Shown: positions 1 through 10,370, counted from the first letter of the stretch. The stretch: 64,000 bases of DNA from Bacteroides sp. CAG:1060_57_27 (GCA_001915575.1 MNQT01000011.1:62001-126000); one strand, 5' to 3'. Made by a program: numbers and translations. Notes: a model not told the origin generated them from the letters alone.

Positions 1-2007
1 CGCAAGCTGTTTCCTCTGGGAATCGTATTCCTCGTCATCGTTTTCGCGATGCCGGGGAATTCGAAGTTTCCATACGACTACCGCAAGGGGCGCGAATGGA
101 AATACGAGACACTCTTCGCCGAGTTCGACTTTCCGATCTACAAGACGGCCGAGCAGATGCGCGAAGAGCGGAACAGCATGTCGCAGACTGTCATACCTTA
201 TTATAAATATTCGGACGAGGCCGCCACGGAAGTGTTCTCTTCCGCTGCGGCCCTGCCTCTGGGGAGGGTTTCCGGTGCGACCCTGTCGAGCCTCAGGTCG
301 GTGTACTCGACCGGTGTGATAGCGGACGAGAGCCGCAGGCAGCGCAACGATCCTGCCGGCGATTCCGAAGTCATCTATCTCCAGAAGGACAAGAGGGCGT
401 ACAAGATACCCAAGACGGAGGTCTACGGCCAGGCAGACGCCAAGGCCAAGGTCCTTGCCGACGTGCGGCCGCTGACCAGCCTGAACGTGGACTCCCTGTT
501 CAGGGCGACGGGTCTCTATGACCTGATAGTGCCGAACGTCATATACGACGAACAGACGACTGAACTCGTGCACGAGGAGTCCTCCGAGGAGATTTCCCCC
601 ACCTCGGGCTATGTGACCGCAGGACAGCTGATAGTCAGCGAAGGGGAGCTCGTGACTGCCGACATAGAGCAGATGCTGGATTCCTACAAGGCCGAATATG
701 AGCAGAACGTGGGCTATAGCGGCTCTCCGCTACTGTCGCTGCTGGGCAACATAATAGTTGCGGCCGCGCTTGTGGTGCTGCTGTATTTCATAATCTACTT
801 CTGCTGTCCGGCGGTCTTCGCCGACACGAGGTACTATTATGTACTGACGCTCTTCACCCTGTCGTCAGCCGCCACGCTGCTGCTCTCGAGCTTCGCCGAG
901 AACCTGCTGTTCTTCGTGCCTTATACTCTCTTCGCCATAATGTATCAGGCGTTCATGCCTCCGAAGGACATAGCGCCCATATACATAGTGTCGCTTTCCC
1001 CCCTGCTGATGTCTTCGCATTCGGGTCCGATGCTGTTCTTCATATTTGCAGTCAGCGGGCTTGTTATGATATTCATATTCAAGTATTTCCAGCAGGGTTG
1101 GAAACAGTTCATAGCCTCTGTCCTGAATTTTGCCATGGTGGCCGCGATGTATCTCGGCTTCCTCGCGTCCGGACTTATCCCTTCCGGGGACTGGGGCTCC
1201 GTCCTTGGGCTTCTGGTGGGCTCGGTATTCACGGTCGCCGGCTATCCGCTGGTATATCTGTTCGAGCGCATATTCAACATGGTCTCCAATTCGAGGCTGC
1301 TCGAACTGTGCGACACCTCCAACCCTCTGATACGGACACTCGAACAGAAGGCGCCCGGCACTTTCCAGCATTCGCTGCAGGTGATGAACATGGCCGACGC
1401 GGTCGCGCGTTCGGTGGGAGTCAATCCCGACCTCGTGCGCGCCGGTGCCCTGTACCATGATATCGGCAAGATGCTCAACCCGCTCTGTTTCATCGAGAAC
1501 GAGTTCGTCGTAAAGGACGGGGCGCACTACCATGACGGCCTTACGCCGCAGCAGAGCGCCCACGACATACTCCGCCATGTTCCCGACGGAGTGGAGATTG
1601 CACAGAAGCACCGCCTGCCCAAGGTGATAATAGACTTCATATCCAGCCATCACGGAACCACCGTGGTAAGGTATTTCTATGAGAAGTTCCTTACCGGTGG
1701 AGGCGACCCCGCGCAGATAGGGGATTTCCGTTACGACGGCCGCAAGCCGCGCGACAAGGCCCAGATAGTGCTGATGCTCTGCGACAGCGTCGAGGCGGCG
1801 TCGCGTACGCTCAAGGGGAATAGCGAAAAGATATATTCCGATTTCGTGGAAAGCATCGTCGACGGCAAGATGTCGGAAGGACAGTTCGACGATGCCGACA
1901 TCACTATCCGCGAGCTCAACGCCGCGAAGCAGACGCTCAAGGAATACCTTGCGCAGCTCAACCACGAACGTATCGTCTATCCAAAGAAAAAATCGAATAA
2001 TAAATAG
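1..2007 (+). CDS. 7TM-HD family phosphohydrolase (PgpH/YqfF-like), 5' end cut by window edge
   Basis: The frame is open from base 1. The codons before the first ATG at 49 encode a hydrophobic stretch (LFPLGIVFLVIVFAMP), so the gene starts outside the window and this is its first membrane segment. An extracytoplasmic region follows, then a block of hydrophobic helices from about 730 to 1290, then a cytoplasmic HD domain with HSLQVMNMAD near 1369 and YHDIGK near 1453. This order matches the 7TMR-HDED/7TM-HD family. Firmicute PgpH members hydrolyse c-di-AMP; the substrate here is inferred only. The trigger factor gene starts 2 bases after the stop, so the two are probably co-transcribed. Confidence 0.88.
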   Translation, partial: RKLFPLGIVFLVIVFAMPGNSKFPYDYRKGREWKYETLFAEFDFPIYKTAEQMREERNSMSQTVIPYYKYSDEAATEVFSSAAALPLGRVSGATLSSLRSVYSTGVIADESRRQRNDPAGDSEVIYLQKDKRAYKIPKTEVYGQADAKAKVLADVRPLTSLNVDSLFRATGLYDLIVPNVIYDEQTTELVHEESSEEISPTSGYVTAGQLIVSEGELVTADIEQMLDSYKAEYEQNVGYSGSPLLSLLGNIIVAAALVVLLYFIIYFCCPAVFADTRYYYVLTLFTLSSAATLLLSSFAENLLFFVPYTLFAIMYQAFMPPKDIAPIYIVSLSPLLMSSHSGPMLFFIFAVSGLVMIFIFKYFQQGWKQFIASVLNFAMVAAMYLGFLASGLIPSGDWGSVLGLLVGSVFTVAGYPLVYLFERIFNMVSNSRLLELCDTSNPLIRTLEQKAPGTFQHSLQVMNMADAVARSVGVNPDLVRAGALYHDIGKMLNPLCFIENEFVVKDGAHYHDGLTPQQSAHDILRHVPDGVEIAQKHRLPKVIIDFISSHHGTTVVRYFYEKFLTGGGDPAQIGDFRYDGRKPRDKAQIVLMLCDSVEAASRTLKGNSEKIYSDFVESIVDGKMSEGQFDDADITIRELNAAKQTLKEYLAQLNHERIVYPKKKSNNK

Positions 2008-2009
2008 TT

Positions 2010-3002
2010 ATGAAAGTATCACAGAACAGGCTCGACGATCTCAACCTCGAGCTCACAATCGAAGTAGAAGCTGCAGATTATGCAGAGACCGAAAAGAAAA
2101 GGCTTGCCGAGCGCAGGCGTAACGCCGATTTCAAGGGATTCCGCAAAGGTATGGTTCCCGCTTCCCTGATCAAGAAGGTCTACGGGGAGCAGTGCCTTGC
2201 AGAAGCCGTCAACAAAGTGGTTTCGGATGCGCTCGAGGCCCATATCACCGAGAACAAGCTCCATATTCTCGGCGAGCCCCTCTCTTCGGAGAAGCAGCCC
2301 GAACTGGAATGGACCGACGGAAACACCTTTACCTTCGTGTTCGACCTGGGACTGTCTCCCGAGATATCGCTCGAACTGGGCAAGGACGACACCGTCCCCT
2401 CGTACACCGTGAGCGTCGCCGCCAAGGACAAGGGCACCATGGTCGAGAACCTCAAGAAGTTCTATGAGGAGAAGAAGGAGGAGAAATCGGACGAGGATAT
2501 AGACAAGGAGGCCTCGGAGCGCCTCGAGAGCCAGTACAAGAACGAGGCCGAGTGGAGGCTGAGCAAGGACATACGCGACTATGTCGTGGCCAAGGCCGCA
2601 CTTTCCCTTCCCGAGGAGTTCCTCAAGAGGTGGCTGCTCGCCGTCAACAAGGACAAGCTCAGCAAGGAGGATATCGACAAGGAGTTCGACGGATTCGCCG
2701 CCGATTTCAAGTGGCAGCTCGTAAGGGGCTACCTTATGCAGAAGTACGGCTTCAAGGTCGACGAGAAGGATCTCCGCGAGGCTGCCGAGGCCTATGTGAC
2801 CTACCAGTATGCGATGTACGGCATAGGCAATGTGCCCAAGGAGATGATCCAGGAGGCCGTTGTCAATGTCCTTCACGACCAGAGGCAGGCCGAGAGGATA
2901 GTCGAGCAGGTCGAGGAGCAGAAGGTCCTGTCCAAGCTTAAGGAAGAGCTTACGCTGAAGCCTACGAAGATAACTTCAACCAAATTCCGCGAGCTCAAGT
3001 AA
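2010..3002 (+). CDS. tig: Trigger factor chaperone lacking the PPIase domain
   Basis: Ribosome-associated chaperone for nascent chains. The N-terminal ribosome-docking signature GFRKGMVP lies near residues 44-51 (family consensus GFRxGxVP). The C-terminal half has the charged helical arms of the family. The protein has only 330 residues against about 430-450 usually. The linker helix (VENLKKFYEEKK, about 148-159) runs almost directly into the C-domain helices (ASERLESQYKNEAEWRL), so the FKBP-like prolyl isomerase domain of about 100 residues is missing. The frame is uninterrupted, so this looks like a natural domain loss. It sits 2 bases after the HD-phosphohydrolase gene. Confidence 0.9.
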   Translation: MKVSQNRLDDLNLELTIEVEAADYAETEKKRLAERRRNADFKGFRKGMVPASLIKKVYGEQCLAEAVNKVVSDALEAHITENKLHILGEPLSSEKQPELEWTDGNTFTFVFDLGLSPEISLELGKDDTVPSYTVSVAAKDKGTMVENLKKFYEEKKEEKSDEDIDKEASERLESQYKNEAEWRLSKDIRDYVVAKAALSLPEEFLKRWLLAVNKDKLSKEDIDKEFDGFAADFKWQLVRGYLMQKYGFKVDEKDLREAAEAYVTYQYAMYGIGNVPKEMIQEAVVNVLHDQRQAERIVEQVEEQKVLSKLKEELTLKPTKITSTKFRELK

Positions 3003-3104
3003 GACCGGCGCAGCACCGTCGCGTTGTTACAATTATTTTTCCCTGCGCTACATCTTGCCGACGCGCAACTTGTATCACACGCAAAAATATATGTTTCGCG
3101 ACAA

Positions 3105-3136
3105 TTGCGCGTTTAATCGGACAAGGCATATCTTTG
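3105..3136 (+). promoter_or_regulatory. Bacteroidetes-type promoter for the DUF1573 gene
   Basis: TTG at 3105-3107 and TATCTTTG at 3129-3136 are separated by 21 bases, matching the TTTG-N19-21-TAnnTTTG consensus. The DUF1573 ATG follows only 6 bases after the -7 element, so the transcript would be leaderless or nearly so. Confidence 0.65.
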
Positions 3137-3142
3137 CATCGG

Positions 3143-4189
3143 ATGGTTAAATTGGTTAAATTATTTGTTGTTCTCGCCTTCCTGTCAACCGTAGCTTACG
3201 GCCAGGAGGGCGGGAAGTTTATTACCTTCAACACATCCGAACACGACTTCGGCACGCTCGAGGAGTTCAGCCCTCCGCTTTCCTATACTTTCAGGTTCCT
3301 GAACGCCTCCGACTCGGCCGTAGAGCTTGCCGCTCCGGTCCTGAGCTGCAGCTGTCTCACCGCGCATCTTTCCCCCCGCAGGGTGGAGCCCGGACAGACG
3401 GGCGAGGTCGAAGTGGTCTTCAGTCCGTCGGGTGCCGCGTTCAGGACCTACAGGACTGTAGACATATACTCCAAGTCGGGAGAACACCTGCAGACCCTGA
3501 CCGTAAGCGCGTATGTCGAGCCTTCCGATTCAGGCATCTCTGACCGCTATCCCGTCATTCTCTCCGATGCCGTACGGGCTTCCCGTACCGATGTGCCTTT
3601 CGGCTATGTCTACTGGGGAGAGTCCGCGATGCAGACGGTGCGTATAGCCAATACCTCGGACAAGCCTGTTTTTTTACGCGCGCGCGTGTCGGGACCCTCT
3701 TCCTCCACACTGAAAGTCTCCTGCCCGGGTAGCCTTGCTCCCGGTACGGAAGATATGATAAGCCTGGAATACAGGATGCCGGCCTTGCCGCGCGACTACT
3801 CCAGTGCCGCCGACACGGTGCGCCTGGAAATTGCCGGCGAAGCCTCCCGCCAGGATATAGTCACGAGCTACATACTTATGGGCAGGCTTCCTGCCTCGGC
3901 CCCGGGCGGCAGTCCTTCCATGCGGACCTATCCGTCGGAGGCCGAGCTGTCGAAGGCGCTACTGTCCGGGAAGTACTCGGGCAGCGTGGAACTTTCCAAC
4001 GACGGGCCGGGACGGCTCGAGATATTTGCCGTCAAGGGAGATGCCGAAACCAACCTCCGTTCCGGAACCATAGTCGAGCCGGGAGACTCGTTCAAGGTCA
4101 AGGCACGCTCCGACAAGCCGTCCTTCCGCCTGGAACTTTTCACCAACGATCCTGTCAGACCATATAAGGAACTGATATTCAAATACTGA
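3143..4189 (+). CDS. Exported DUF1573 (Ig-like fold) protein
   Basis: Start set at ATG 3143: a TTG nine bases upstream lies inside the promoter, and the ATG gives a clean signal peptide (hydrophobic residues about 5-18, cleavage near AYGQ). The mature part resembles DUF1573, an ASH/Ig-like beta-sandwich family (HDFGTLEE near residue 34, a CSC motif, and PGQTGEVEVVFSP). These proteins are exported in Bacteroidetes and their function is unknown. It is the first gene of a likely unit with GH3 (23-base gap) and the CE15-type esterase. It may be a periplasmic partner, but the sequence does not show that. Confidence 0.8.
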   Translation: MVKLVKLFVVLAFLSTVAYGQEGGKFITFNTSEHDFGTLEEFSPPLSYTFRFLNASDSAVELAAPVLSCSCLTAHLSPRRVEPGQTGEVEVVFSPSGAAFRTYRTVDIYSKSGEHLQTLTVSAYVEPSDSGISDRYPVILSDAVRASRTDVPFGYVYWGESAMQTVRIANTSDKPVFLRARVSGPSSSTLKVSCPGSLAPGTEDMISLEYRMPALPRDYSSAADTVRLEIAGEASRQDIVTSYILMGRLPASAPGGSPSMRTYPSEAELSKALLSGKYSGSVELSNDGPGRLEIFAVKGDAETNLRSGTIVEPGDSFKVKARSDKPSFRLELFTNDPVRPYKELIFKY

Positions 4190-4212
4190 TAACCGTAAAT
4201 CTTAAAAATCTT

Positions 4213-6813
4213 ATGAACAGTCAACTTAAGCTTGCGGCCTTGGCCGCACTGGCTCTGGCCGCATCCTCGTGCGCACAGAGCTACGAGTACCCTTACCAGA
4301 ACCCTAAGCTTCCTATCGAGGAGAGGGTCGAGAACCTGATGTCGCTGCTGACTCCCGAGGAGAAGGTGGGACTGCTGATGAACAAGAACATCTCTATCGA
4401 CAGGCTGGGGATCCCTTCCTACAACTGGTGGAGCGAGGCCTGCCACGGCGTGCGCCAGGACGGCTATACCGTCTATCCCCAGTACATAGGAATGGCGGCG
4501 AGCTTCAACCCTGAGCAGGTGTACGAGATCTTCTCGACCGTGTCGGACGAGGCCCGCGCCAACTGGAACCGCTCTCAGCGCGAGTTCAACGTGGACTTCG
4601 GTGCGAGGTACTATCCGGGGAACCCGGAGCTTTCGTTCTGGTGCCCCAACGTGAACATAGTGCGCGACCCGAGGTGGGGAAGGGGCCAGGAGACCCCTGG
4701 CGAGGATCCGTACCTTTCATCCGTAATGGGCATCCAGACGGTGCTGGGAATGCAGGGCGACGACGACAGGTATTACAAGACTCACGCCTGCGCGAAGCAC
4801 TACGCCGTACACAGCGGTCCCGAGCCTCTGCGTCACCGCTTCGACGTGAGCGTGTCGCAGCGCGACCTGTGGGAGACCTACCTTCCGGCGTTCAAGGCGC
4901 TCGTGACGGAGGCGGACGTGCGAGAGGTGATGTGCGCGTACCACAGGTACGAGGGCGTTCCCTGCTGCACCAACGACAGGCTCCTCGTGGACATCCTGCG
5001 CGACAAGTGGGGATATGACGGAATCGTTGTGACCGACTGCGACGCGATCAGCAACTTCTACAACAAGGGTCAGCACGAGACCCATCCCGATGCGGAGCAC
5101 GCATCGGTGGCGGCTGTTCTCCACGGGACTGACCTTGAGTGCGGAATCAGCTTCATTTCGCTCAAGGACGCCCTCAAGGACGGCATGATCAAGGAGTCGG
5201 ACCTCGACGGACATGTGCGCAGGGTACTCACGGGCCGCTTCGAGCTCGGAATGTTCGACCCTGCAGAAGACCTTCCCTGGGCTGACCTTGGACCCGAGGT
5301 GATCAGCAGCGAGGAGCACGACCAGCTGGCGATCCAGAGCGCGCGTGAGTCTATGGTGCTGCTCAAGAACGAGGGCGGCGTGCTGCCCCTTTCAAAGAGT
5401 GTCAAGAAGATAGCCGTGGTAGGCCCCAACGCCGACAATGCCGAGATGCTTAACGGCAACTACGGCGGAACCCCCACTGCGGAGCACACCCGCACGATCC
5501 TCGAAGGCATCAGGCGTGCGGTTCCCGACGCGGAGATCGTCTACAGCCAGGCCTGCGAGATCGAGGATGAGTACAACACTACGAACTTCCTGCCTCTGTT
5601 CAACGACGGCAAGGGAATGTACGCGCAGTTCTACGGCGGCCGCAGCCTGAGCGGCGATCCTGTCGTGGAGAGATACTATAACGAGGAGATCAATTTCAGC
5701 ACCTTCGGAGCGTACGGCTTCGCGGAGGATGTCGATGCGGAGGACGTGGCGGTAAGGCTAAGCGCCAGCTACACCCCCGACTATACCGGGAAGATCAGCT
5801 ACAGCATCAGCTCTGACAACGGCTACGTGCTCAAGGTCAACGGCCGCGTAGTGGAGAGGAGCACCGGCAGCCGCAGGGCACCCAGGTGGGGCGTACCCGA
5901 CTACAAGACCTTCGACGTACAGGCTGGCAAGCCCTGCGAGATCGAGGTGGAGTATGTAAGGGGCGACGGGAACTTCGCGATGCTTTCGGCACAGTTCTGC
6001 CGCCGCGAACTTGCTGACTTCACCGAGCTCGCAGAGTCCGTTAAGGATGCCGATGCTATCATCGTGGTAGGCGGAATCACTGCCCGCCAGGAAGGCGAGG
6101 GCGGCGACAGGCCCGACATCGAGCTGCCGAGCGTACAGCAGAGGCTCGTGCGTGCGATGCATGCGACAGGACGTCCCGTCGTACTCGTAAGCTGCTCGGG
6201 ATCCGCGATGGCTCTCGGTTCAGTCGAGGACCAGTACGACGCTCTTATCCAGGCGTGGTACGGCGGCCAGGGCGGTGCGTATGCCCTTGCCGACATCATC
6301 TTCGGCGACTACAACCCCTCCGGCAAGCTGCCCGTGACGTTCTATGCGTCTACCGACCAGCTTCCGGACTTCCAGGACTACGACATGGAGGGCCGCACCT
6401 ACAGGTATTTCGAGGGCACTCCGCTGTATCCGTTCGGCTACGGCCTGAGCTACACGACCTACACCTACGGACAGGGCTCTCTCTCCAGCAGCTCCATCAA
6501 GGCAGGCGAGGGCGTTGACGTGACCGTTCCCGTGACCAACAGCGGCAGCGTTGATGGCGACGAGGTCGTGCAGGTTTACGTGAAGAGCCTCGACAATCCC
6601 GAAGCTCCCATCAAGTCGCTCAAGGGCTTCAAGAAGGTTCCCGTGAAGGCCGGAAAGACCGTGAACGTCACGATAACCCTCGAGCCTGAGTCGTTCGAGT
6701 ACTACGACGAGAAGGTTGACGGACTCTCGATCTTCCCCGGAAAGTACCAGATCCTCTACGGATCGTCATCTGCCGACAAGGATCTCCAGTCTCTCGATCT
6801 CGAGGTCATATAG
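4213..6813 (+). CDS. GH3 family glycosidase, likely beta-xylosidase, with PA14 insert
   Basis: Lipoprotein signal with lipobox-like LAASSC. The (alpha/beta)8 domain carries NWWSEACHG and CAKHYAVHSGPE, both typical of the xylan beta-xylosidase branch of GH3. The nucleophile is D275 in VVTDCDAI. A PA14-like beta-sandwich insert lies at about residues 465-600 (SYTPDYTGKISYSISSDNGY), inside the second alpha/beta domain, which resumes at about 610 with DADAIIVVGG. A C-terminal Fn3-like domain starts near residue 755. At 866 residues the length is normal for a PA14-containing member. It would release xylose or glucose from the non-reducing end of xylo- or gluco-oligosaccharides at the cell envelope. 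The CE15 gene starts 4 bases after the stop. Confidence 0.9.
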   Translation: MNSQLKLAALAALALAASSCAQSYEYPYQNPKLPIEERVENLMSLLTPEEKVGLLMNKNISIDRLGIPSYNWWSEACHGVRQDGYTVYPQYIGMAASFNPEQVYEIFSTVSDEARANWNRSQREFNVDFGARYYPGNPELSFWCPNVNIVRDPRWGRGQETPGEDPYLSSVMGIQTVLGMQGDDDRYYKTHACAKHYAVHSGPEPLRHRFDVSVSQRDLWETYLPAFKALVTEADVREVMCAYHRYEGVPCCTNDRLLVDILRDKWGYDGIVVTDCDAISNFYNKGQHETHPDAEHASVAAVLHGTDLECGISFISLKDALKDGMIKESDLDGHVRRVLTGRFELGMFDPAEDLPWADLGPEVISSEEHDQLAIQSARESMVLLKNEGGVLPLSKSVKKIAVVGPNADNAEMLNGNYGGTPTAEHTRTILEGIRRAVPDAEIVYSQACEIEDEYNTTNFLPLFNDGKGMYAQFYGGRSLSGDPVVERYYNEEINFSTFGAYGFAEDVDAEDVAVRLSASYTPDYTGKISYSISSDNGYVLKVNGRVVERSTGSRRAPRWGVPDYKTFDVQAGKPCEIEVEYVRGDGNFAMLSAQFCRRELADFTELAESVKDADAIIVVGGITARQEGEGGDRPDIELPSVQQRLVRAMHATGRPVVLVSCSGSAMALGSVEDQYDALIQAWYGGQGGAYALADIIFGDYNPSGKLPVTFYASTDQLPDFQDYDMEGRTYRYFEGTPLYPFGYGLSYTTYTYGQGSLSSSSIKAGEGVDVTVPVTNSGSVDGDEVVQVYVKSLDNPEAPIKSLKGFKKVPVKAGKTVNVTITLEPESFEYYDEKVDGLSIFPGKYQILYGSSSADKDLQSLDLEVI

Positions 6814-6817
6814 GCAT

Positions 6818-8062
6818 ATGAAACCGACATCCATATTGACTTGTCCCCTCGTGCTGGCAGCTCTTCTGACGGGCTGCTCGGCACCCGTGGGTGACGAAAT
6901 ACCCCTCGTGTATTCCGAGGAGAATACCGGCGCGTCGTACGCCTTGGCGCAGGAATACCCCGCGTCGGGGCTCGAGACTCCCGTAATGGAACTTCCCGAT
7001 CCCCTTGCCTGGGCTTCCGGGAAGGGAAGGGTGAAGGATTTCAACCAGTGGGAGAGGAGGCGCAACGAGATTTTCTCCCAGATCCAATTCTACGAGACAG
7101 GTACGAAGCCTGTAGTGGACAGGTCTGCGGTGAACGCGCGCATGAGTGGAGACACGCTGTATGTAGATGTCACCGTGGGCGGCGAGACGCTCAGCCTTTC
7201 TTCGCGCATATTCTATCCTGACGGCGACGGCCCCTTCCCTCTGATGATAGGGACGAGCCGCATGTCTCTGCCTCGCGAGATATTCGACGAGAGACCGATA
7301 GCCCTAATGGATTACAACGAGCGCCAGGTCGTCAACTACGGACAGTGGGGACCGCGCGATTCGCGCGGAAGCTATGCCTTCGACAGGCTCTATCCCGAGC
7401 TTGTCGACAACGGAGCGTATGTCGACTGGGCGTGGGGTCTGAGCCGTATCATAGACGGACTCCAGATACTCGGTCCGGAGGTCACCAGGATAGATGTCTC
7501 ACATATCGGTGTGACGGGATGCTCCTATGCGGGCAAGATGGCCCTCTTCTGCGGAGCCTTCGACGAGAGGATAGCCCTTACGATCGCGCAGGAGCCGGGC
7601 GGCGGCGGTGCCGCGGCCTGGAGGGTGTCGCACAACATAGAAGAGGAGTGCGAGACTCTCGAGCGTACGGACTACAACTGGTTCAAGGAAAGCCTCAGGG
7701 AGAACTTCTCCGGCGACAGGGTCTATAACCTGCCCTACGACAGGCATGCCCTGTGCGCCATGGTATGCCCGAGAGCCCTGCTGATACTCGGCAACACCGA
7801 CTATCCCTGGCTCGCGGACGAGGCGGGATATGTCTCTGCCGTAGCCGCACGCAAGGTATGGGAGGAGTTCGGAATCGCCGACCGTATGGGATATTCGATA
7901 AACGGAGGTCATCCTCACTGCATGCTCCCCGAGTCGCAGTATCCAGAGGTCGAGGCTTTCATCGACCGCTTCCTGCTCGGAAAGACCGATGTGTCCACGA
8001 CCGTGCTCAAGGCCGGGAAGTTCGAAGGCACGACCGACCTTGCGCGTTGGATAAAATATTGA
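6818..8062 (+). CDS. CE15-like glucuronoyl esterase, lipoprotein
   Basis: Start at ATG 6818, which gives a lipoprotein signal with lipobox LLTGC. An upstream in-frame ATG at 6716 would put 34 extra residues inside the GH3 gene. The alpha/beta-hydrolase core has the nucleophile elbow GCSYAGK (S236), an acidic residue in QEPGGGGAA (E259) and the histidine in GHPHC (H365 or H367). This is the serine-glutamate-histidine arrangement of CE15 glucuronoyl methylesterases, which cut lignin-xylan ester links. The CE15 elbow is usually GCSRxGK, whose arginine helps hold the oxyanion; here it is tyrosine. Its place behind a GH3 xylosidase supports a xylan role. Confidence 0.8.
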   Translation: MKPTSILTCPLVLAALLTGCSAPVGDEIPLVYSEENTGASYALAQEYPASGLETPVMELPDPLAWASGKGRVKDFNQWERRRNEIFSQIQFYETGTKPVVDRSAVNARMSGDTLYVDVTVGGETLSLSSRIFYPDGDGPFPLMIGTSRMSLPREIFDERPIALMDYNERQVVNYGQWGPRDSRGSYAFDRLYPELVDNGAYVDWAWGLSRIIDGLQILGPEVTRIDVSHIGVTGCSYAGKMALFCGAFDERIALTIAQEPGGGGAAAWRVSHNIEEECETLERTDYNWFKESLRENFSGDRVYNLPYDRHALCAMVCPRALLILGNTDYPWLADEAGYVSAVAARKVWEEFGIADRMGYSINGGHPHCMLPESQYPEVEAFIDRFLLGKTDVSTTVLKAGKFEGTTDLARWIKY

Positions 8063-8099
8063 AAGACCTTTCATAGTAAAGTGTAACCGCTTGTTTCAG

Positions 8100-8136
8100 G
8101 CACTCCGCTCCAGTGGCGGGGTGCTTTCTATTTTTC
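8100..8136 (+). terminator. Rho-independent terminator after the GH3-CE15 unit
   Basis: A 9-bp stem (8100-8108 with 8116-8124, one G-T pair) with a 7-base loop is followed by TTTCTATTTTTC. It ends the DUF1573-GH3-CE15 transcript just before the next promoter. Confidence 0.85.
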
Positions 8137-8147
8137 AGTATTATGAC

Positions 8148-8155
8148 TATCTTTG
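8148..8155 (+). promoter_or_regulatory. Promoter -7 element of the nucleotide-sugar operon
   Basis: TATCTTTG matches TAnnTTTG directly after the terminator. The -33 side is only T-rich with no clear TTTG. The ATG at 8163 is 7 bases downstream, again implying a very short or absent leader. Confidence 0.55.
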
Positions 8156-8162
8156 TAACCGT

Positions 8163-9422
8163 ATGGAAAAACACTCGTTAAACATCGCGGTGGCCGGAAC
8201 CGGCTATGTCGGTCTGAGCCTCGCGACCCTGCTCGCCCAGCATCATAAGGTGACAGCAGTGGACATAGTCCCCGAGAAGGTGGACAAGATAAACCGCAGG
8301 ATATCTCCTATCCAGGATGAATACATAGAGAAGTACCTTGCAGAGAAGCCGCTGGACCTGGTGGCGACCACCGATGCCAGGGCCGCATACGCCGCTGCGG
8401 ACTATGTGATAATCGCGGCGCCTACGAACTACGACAGCAAGAAGGACTTCTTCGACACTTCCCATGTAGAGGATGTCATAGGCCTTGTGCTCGAGGCGAA
8501 CCCTTCGGCGGTGATGGTCATAAAGTCTACGGTTCCTGTGGGCTATACCGCATCGGTGAGGGAGAAGTTCAGCCGGGACGGCGTGAAGCCCGACATAATC
8601 TTCGCCCCCGAGTTCCTCAGGGAGTCGAAGGCCCTGTACGACAACCTCTATCCTTCGAGGATAATAGTCGGATACGACAAGTCTTCTCCGAGGCTCGAGG
8701 AGGCCGCGCACGAGTTCGCCCTTCTGCTGCAGGAGGGAGCCCTCGAGGAGAATATCCCCGTGCTGCTCATGAACACCACCGAGGCAGAGGCGGTGAAGCT
8801 CTTCGCGAACACCTACCTCGCGCTCAGGGTGTCTTATTTCAACGAGCTCGACACCTATGCCGAACTCAAGGGACTCGACACCCGCTCGATAATCGAGGGC
8901 GTGTGCCTCGATCCCAGGATCGGCAACCACTACAACAACCCGTCGTTCGGCTACGGCGGATACTGCCTGCCCAAAGACACCAAGCAGCTGCTCGCCAACT
9001 ATTCCGACGTGCCTGAGAACCTGATCCGCGCCATAGTCGAGAGCAACCGCACCCGCAAGGACTTCATCGCCGACAGGGTGCTCGAGAAGGCAGGATACTA
9101 TAGCGCCAACAGCAGCTGGGACGAAAGCGAGGAGAAGAAGGTCACGGTGGGCGTGTACCGCCTGGTGATGAAGTCGAATTCCGACAACTTCCGACAGAGC
9201 TCGATACAGGGCGTGATGAAGAGGGTCAAGGCCAAGGGCGCCGAGGTAATAGTCTACGAGCCCACGCTCGAAGCCGGGACGACTTTCTTCGGCAGCGAGG
9301 TGGTCGGCAGCCTCGACGAGTTCAAGCGCCGCTCCGACTGCATAATAGCCAACCGTTTCGACGCCGAACTCTCCGACGTGGCGGACAAGGTATATACCAG
9401 GGATATTTTCAAGCGCGACTGA
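8163..9422 (+). CDS. ugd: UDP-glucose 6-dehydrogenase
   Basis: Oxidises UDP-glucose to UDP-glucuronate with two NAD+. Start set at ATG 8163; an upstream in-frame ATG at 8091 would run through the terminator and promoter. The N-terminal Rossmann motif is [12 protein letters not shown]. The catalytic cysteine is C268 in [10 protein letters not shown]. The family substrate-binding stretches IFAPEFLRE and [17 protein letters not shown] are present. Its 419 residues fit the short Ugd subgroup. It is first in a unit with rfbA, rfbC and rfbB, so it feeds surface-glycan synthesis. UDP-N-acetyl sugar dehydrogenases are relatives, but the motifs favour the glucose enzyme. Confidence 0.85.
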   Translation: MEKHSLNIAVAGTGYVGLSLATLLAQHHKVTAVDIVPEKVDKINRRISPIQDEYIEKYLAEKPLDLVATTDARAAYAAADYVIIAAPTNYDSKKDFFDTSHVEDVIGLVLEANPSAVMVIKSTVPVGYTASVREKFSRDGVKPDIIFAPEFLRESKALYDNLYPSRIIVGYDKSSPRLEEAAHEFALLLQEGALEENIPVLLMNTTEAEAVKLFANTYLALRVSYFNELDTYAELKGLDTRSIIEGVCLDPRIGNHYNNPSFGYGGYCLPKDTKQLLANYSDVPENLIRAIVESNRTRKDFIADRVLEKAGYYSANSSWDESEEKKVTVGVYRLVMKSNSDNFRQSSIQGVMKRVKAKGAEVIVYEPTLEAGTTFFGSEVVGSLDEFKRRSDCIIANRFDAELSDVADKVYTRDIFKRD

Positions 9423-9446
9423 CGCGCATGCAATAACAGTACGGAT

Positions 9447-10352
9447 ATGAAAGGAATAGTGCTCGCCGGAGGTTCCGGCACCAGACTTTATCCTATTACG
9501 AAAGGCATCTCCAAGCAGCTGATGCCAATCTACGACAAACCTATGGTCTACTATCCGATCAGCGTGCTGATGCTGGCCGGAATCAGGGACATACTGGTGA
9601 TATCCACCCCCTACGACCTGCCCGGATTCAAGCGCCTGCTCGGAGACGGCTCGGACTACGGGGTCAACTTCAGCTATGCGGAGCAGCCATCTCCTGACGG
9701 ACTCGCACAGGCCTTCACCATAGGTGCCGACTTCATCGGCGATGACAGCGTGTGCCTGGTGCTCGGCGACAACATCTTCCACGGCGCCGGCTTCACCGAC
9801 ATGCTCCACGAGGCCGTTCTTACGGCCGAGCGCGACGCCAAGGCCACGGTGTTCGGCTACAGGGTGAGCGATCCCGAAAGGTACGGAGTGGCCGAGTTCG
9901 ACTCCGACGGCAACTGCCTCAGCATAGAGGAGAAACCGCAGAAGCCCAAGTCGAACTATGCCGTGGTCGGACTGTACTTCTATCCCAACAAGGTCGTCAA
10001 CGTGGCACGGCATATCAAGCCTTCGGCGCGCGGCGAATATGAGATTACCACCGTCAACCAGAAGTTCCTCGCCGACGGAGAGCTGAAGGTCCAGACTCTC
10101 GGCCGCGGCTTCGCATGGCTCGACACGGGAACCCACGACTCGCTTGCCGAGGCATCCAACTATATAGAGACCATAGAAAAGCGCCAGGGACTCCAGATAG
10201 CCTGTCTCGAGGGTATTGCTTACACCAGGGGCTGGATAGACGAGGGCCGCCTGCGCGAACTTGCCGCCCCGATGCTCAAGAACGACTACGGGCAGTATCT
10301 GCTCAAGGTCATAGACTATTTCAAGGAAAGCGGCAAAGTGGATTTCGACTGA
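9447..10352 (+). CDS. rfbA: Glucose-1-phosphate thymidylyltransferase
   Basis: Makes dTDP-glucose from glucose-1-phosphate and dTTP, the first step of the dTDP-deoxysugar pathway. The nucleotide-binding signature [11 protein letters not shown] lies at residues 8-18, followed by [25 protein letters not shown] and the [10 protein letters not shown] motif of the RmlA family are also present. At 301 residues it is full length. It lies 24 bases after ugd and 18 bases before rfbC, in one apparent operon. Confidence 0.96.
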   Translation: MKGIVLAGGSGTRLYPITKGISKQLMPIYDKPMVYYPISVLMLAGIRDILVISTPYDLPGFKRLLGDGSDYGVNFSYAEQPSPDGLAQAFTIGADFIGDDSVCLVLGDNIFHGAGFTDMLHEAVLTAERDAKATVFGYRVSDPERYGVAEFDSDGNCLSIEEKPQKPKSNYAVVGLYFYPNKVVNVARHIKPSARGEYEITTVNQKFLADGELKVQTLGRGFAWLDTGTHDSLAEASNYIETIEKRQGLQIACLEGIAYTRGWIDEGRLRELAAPMLKNDYGQYLLKVIDYFKESGKVDFD

Positions 10353-10370
10353 TTCTGAACCGGTTCTGAT

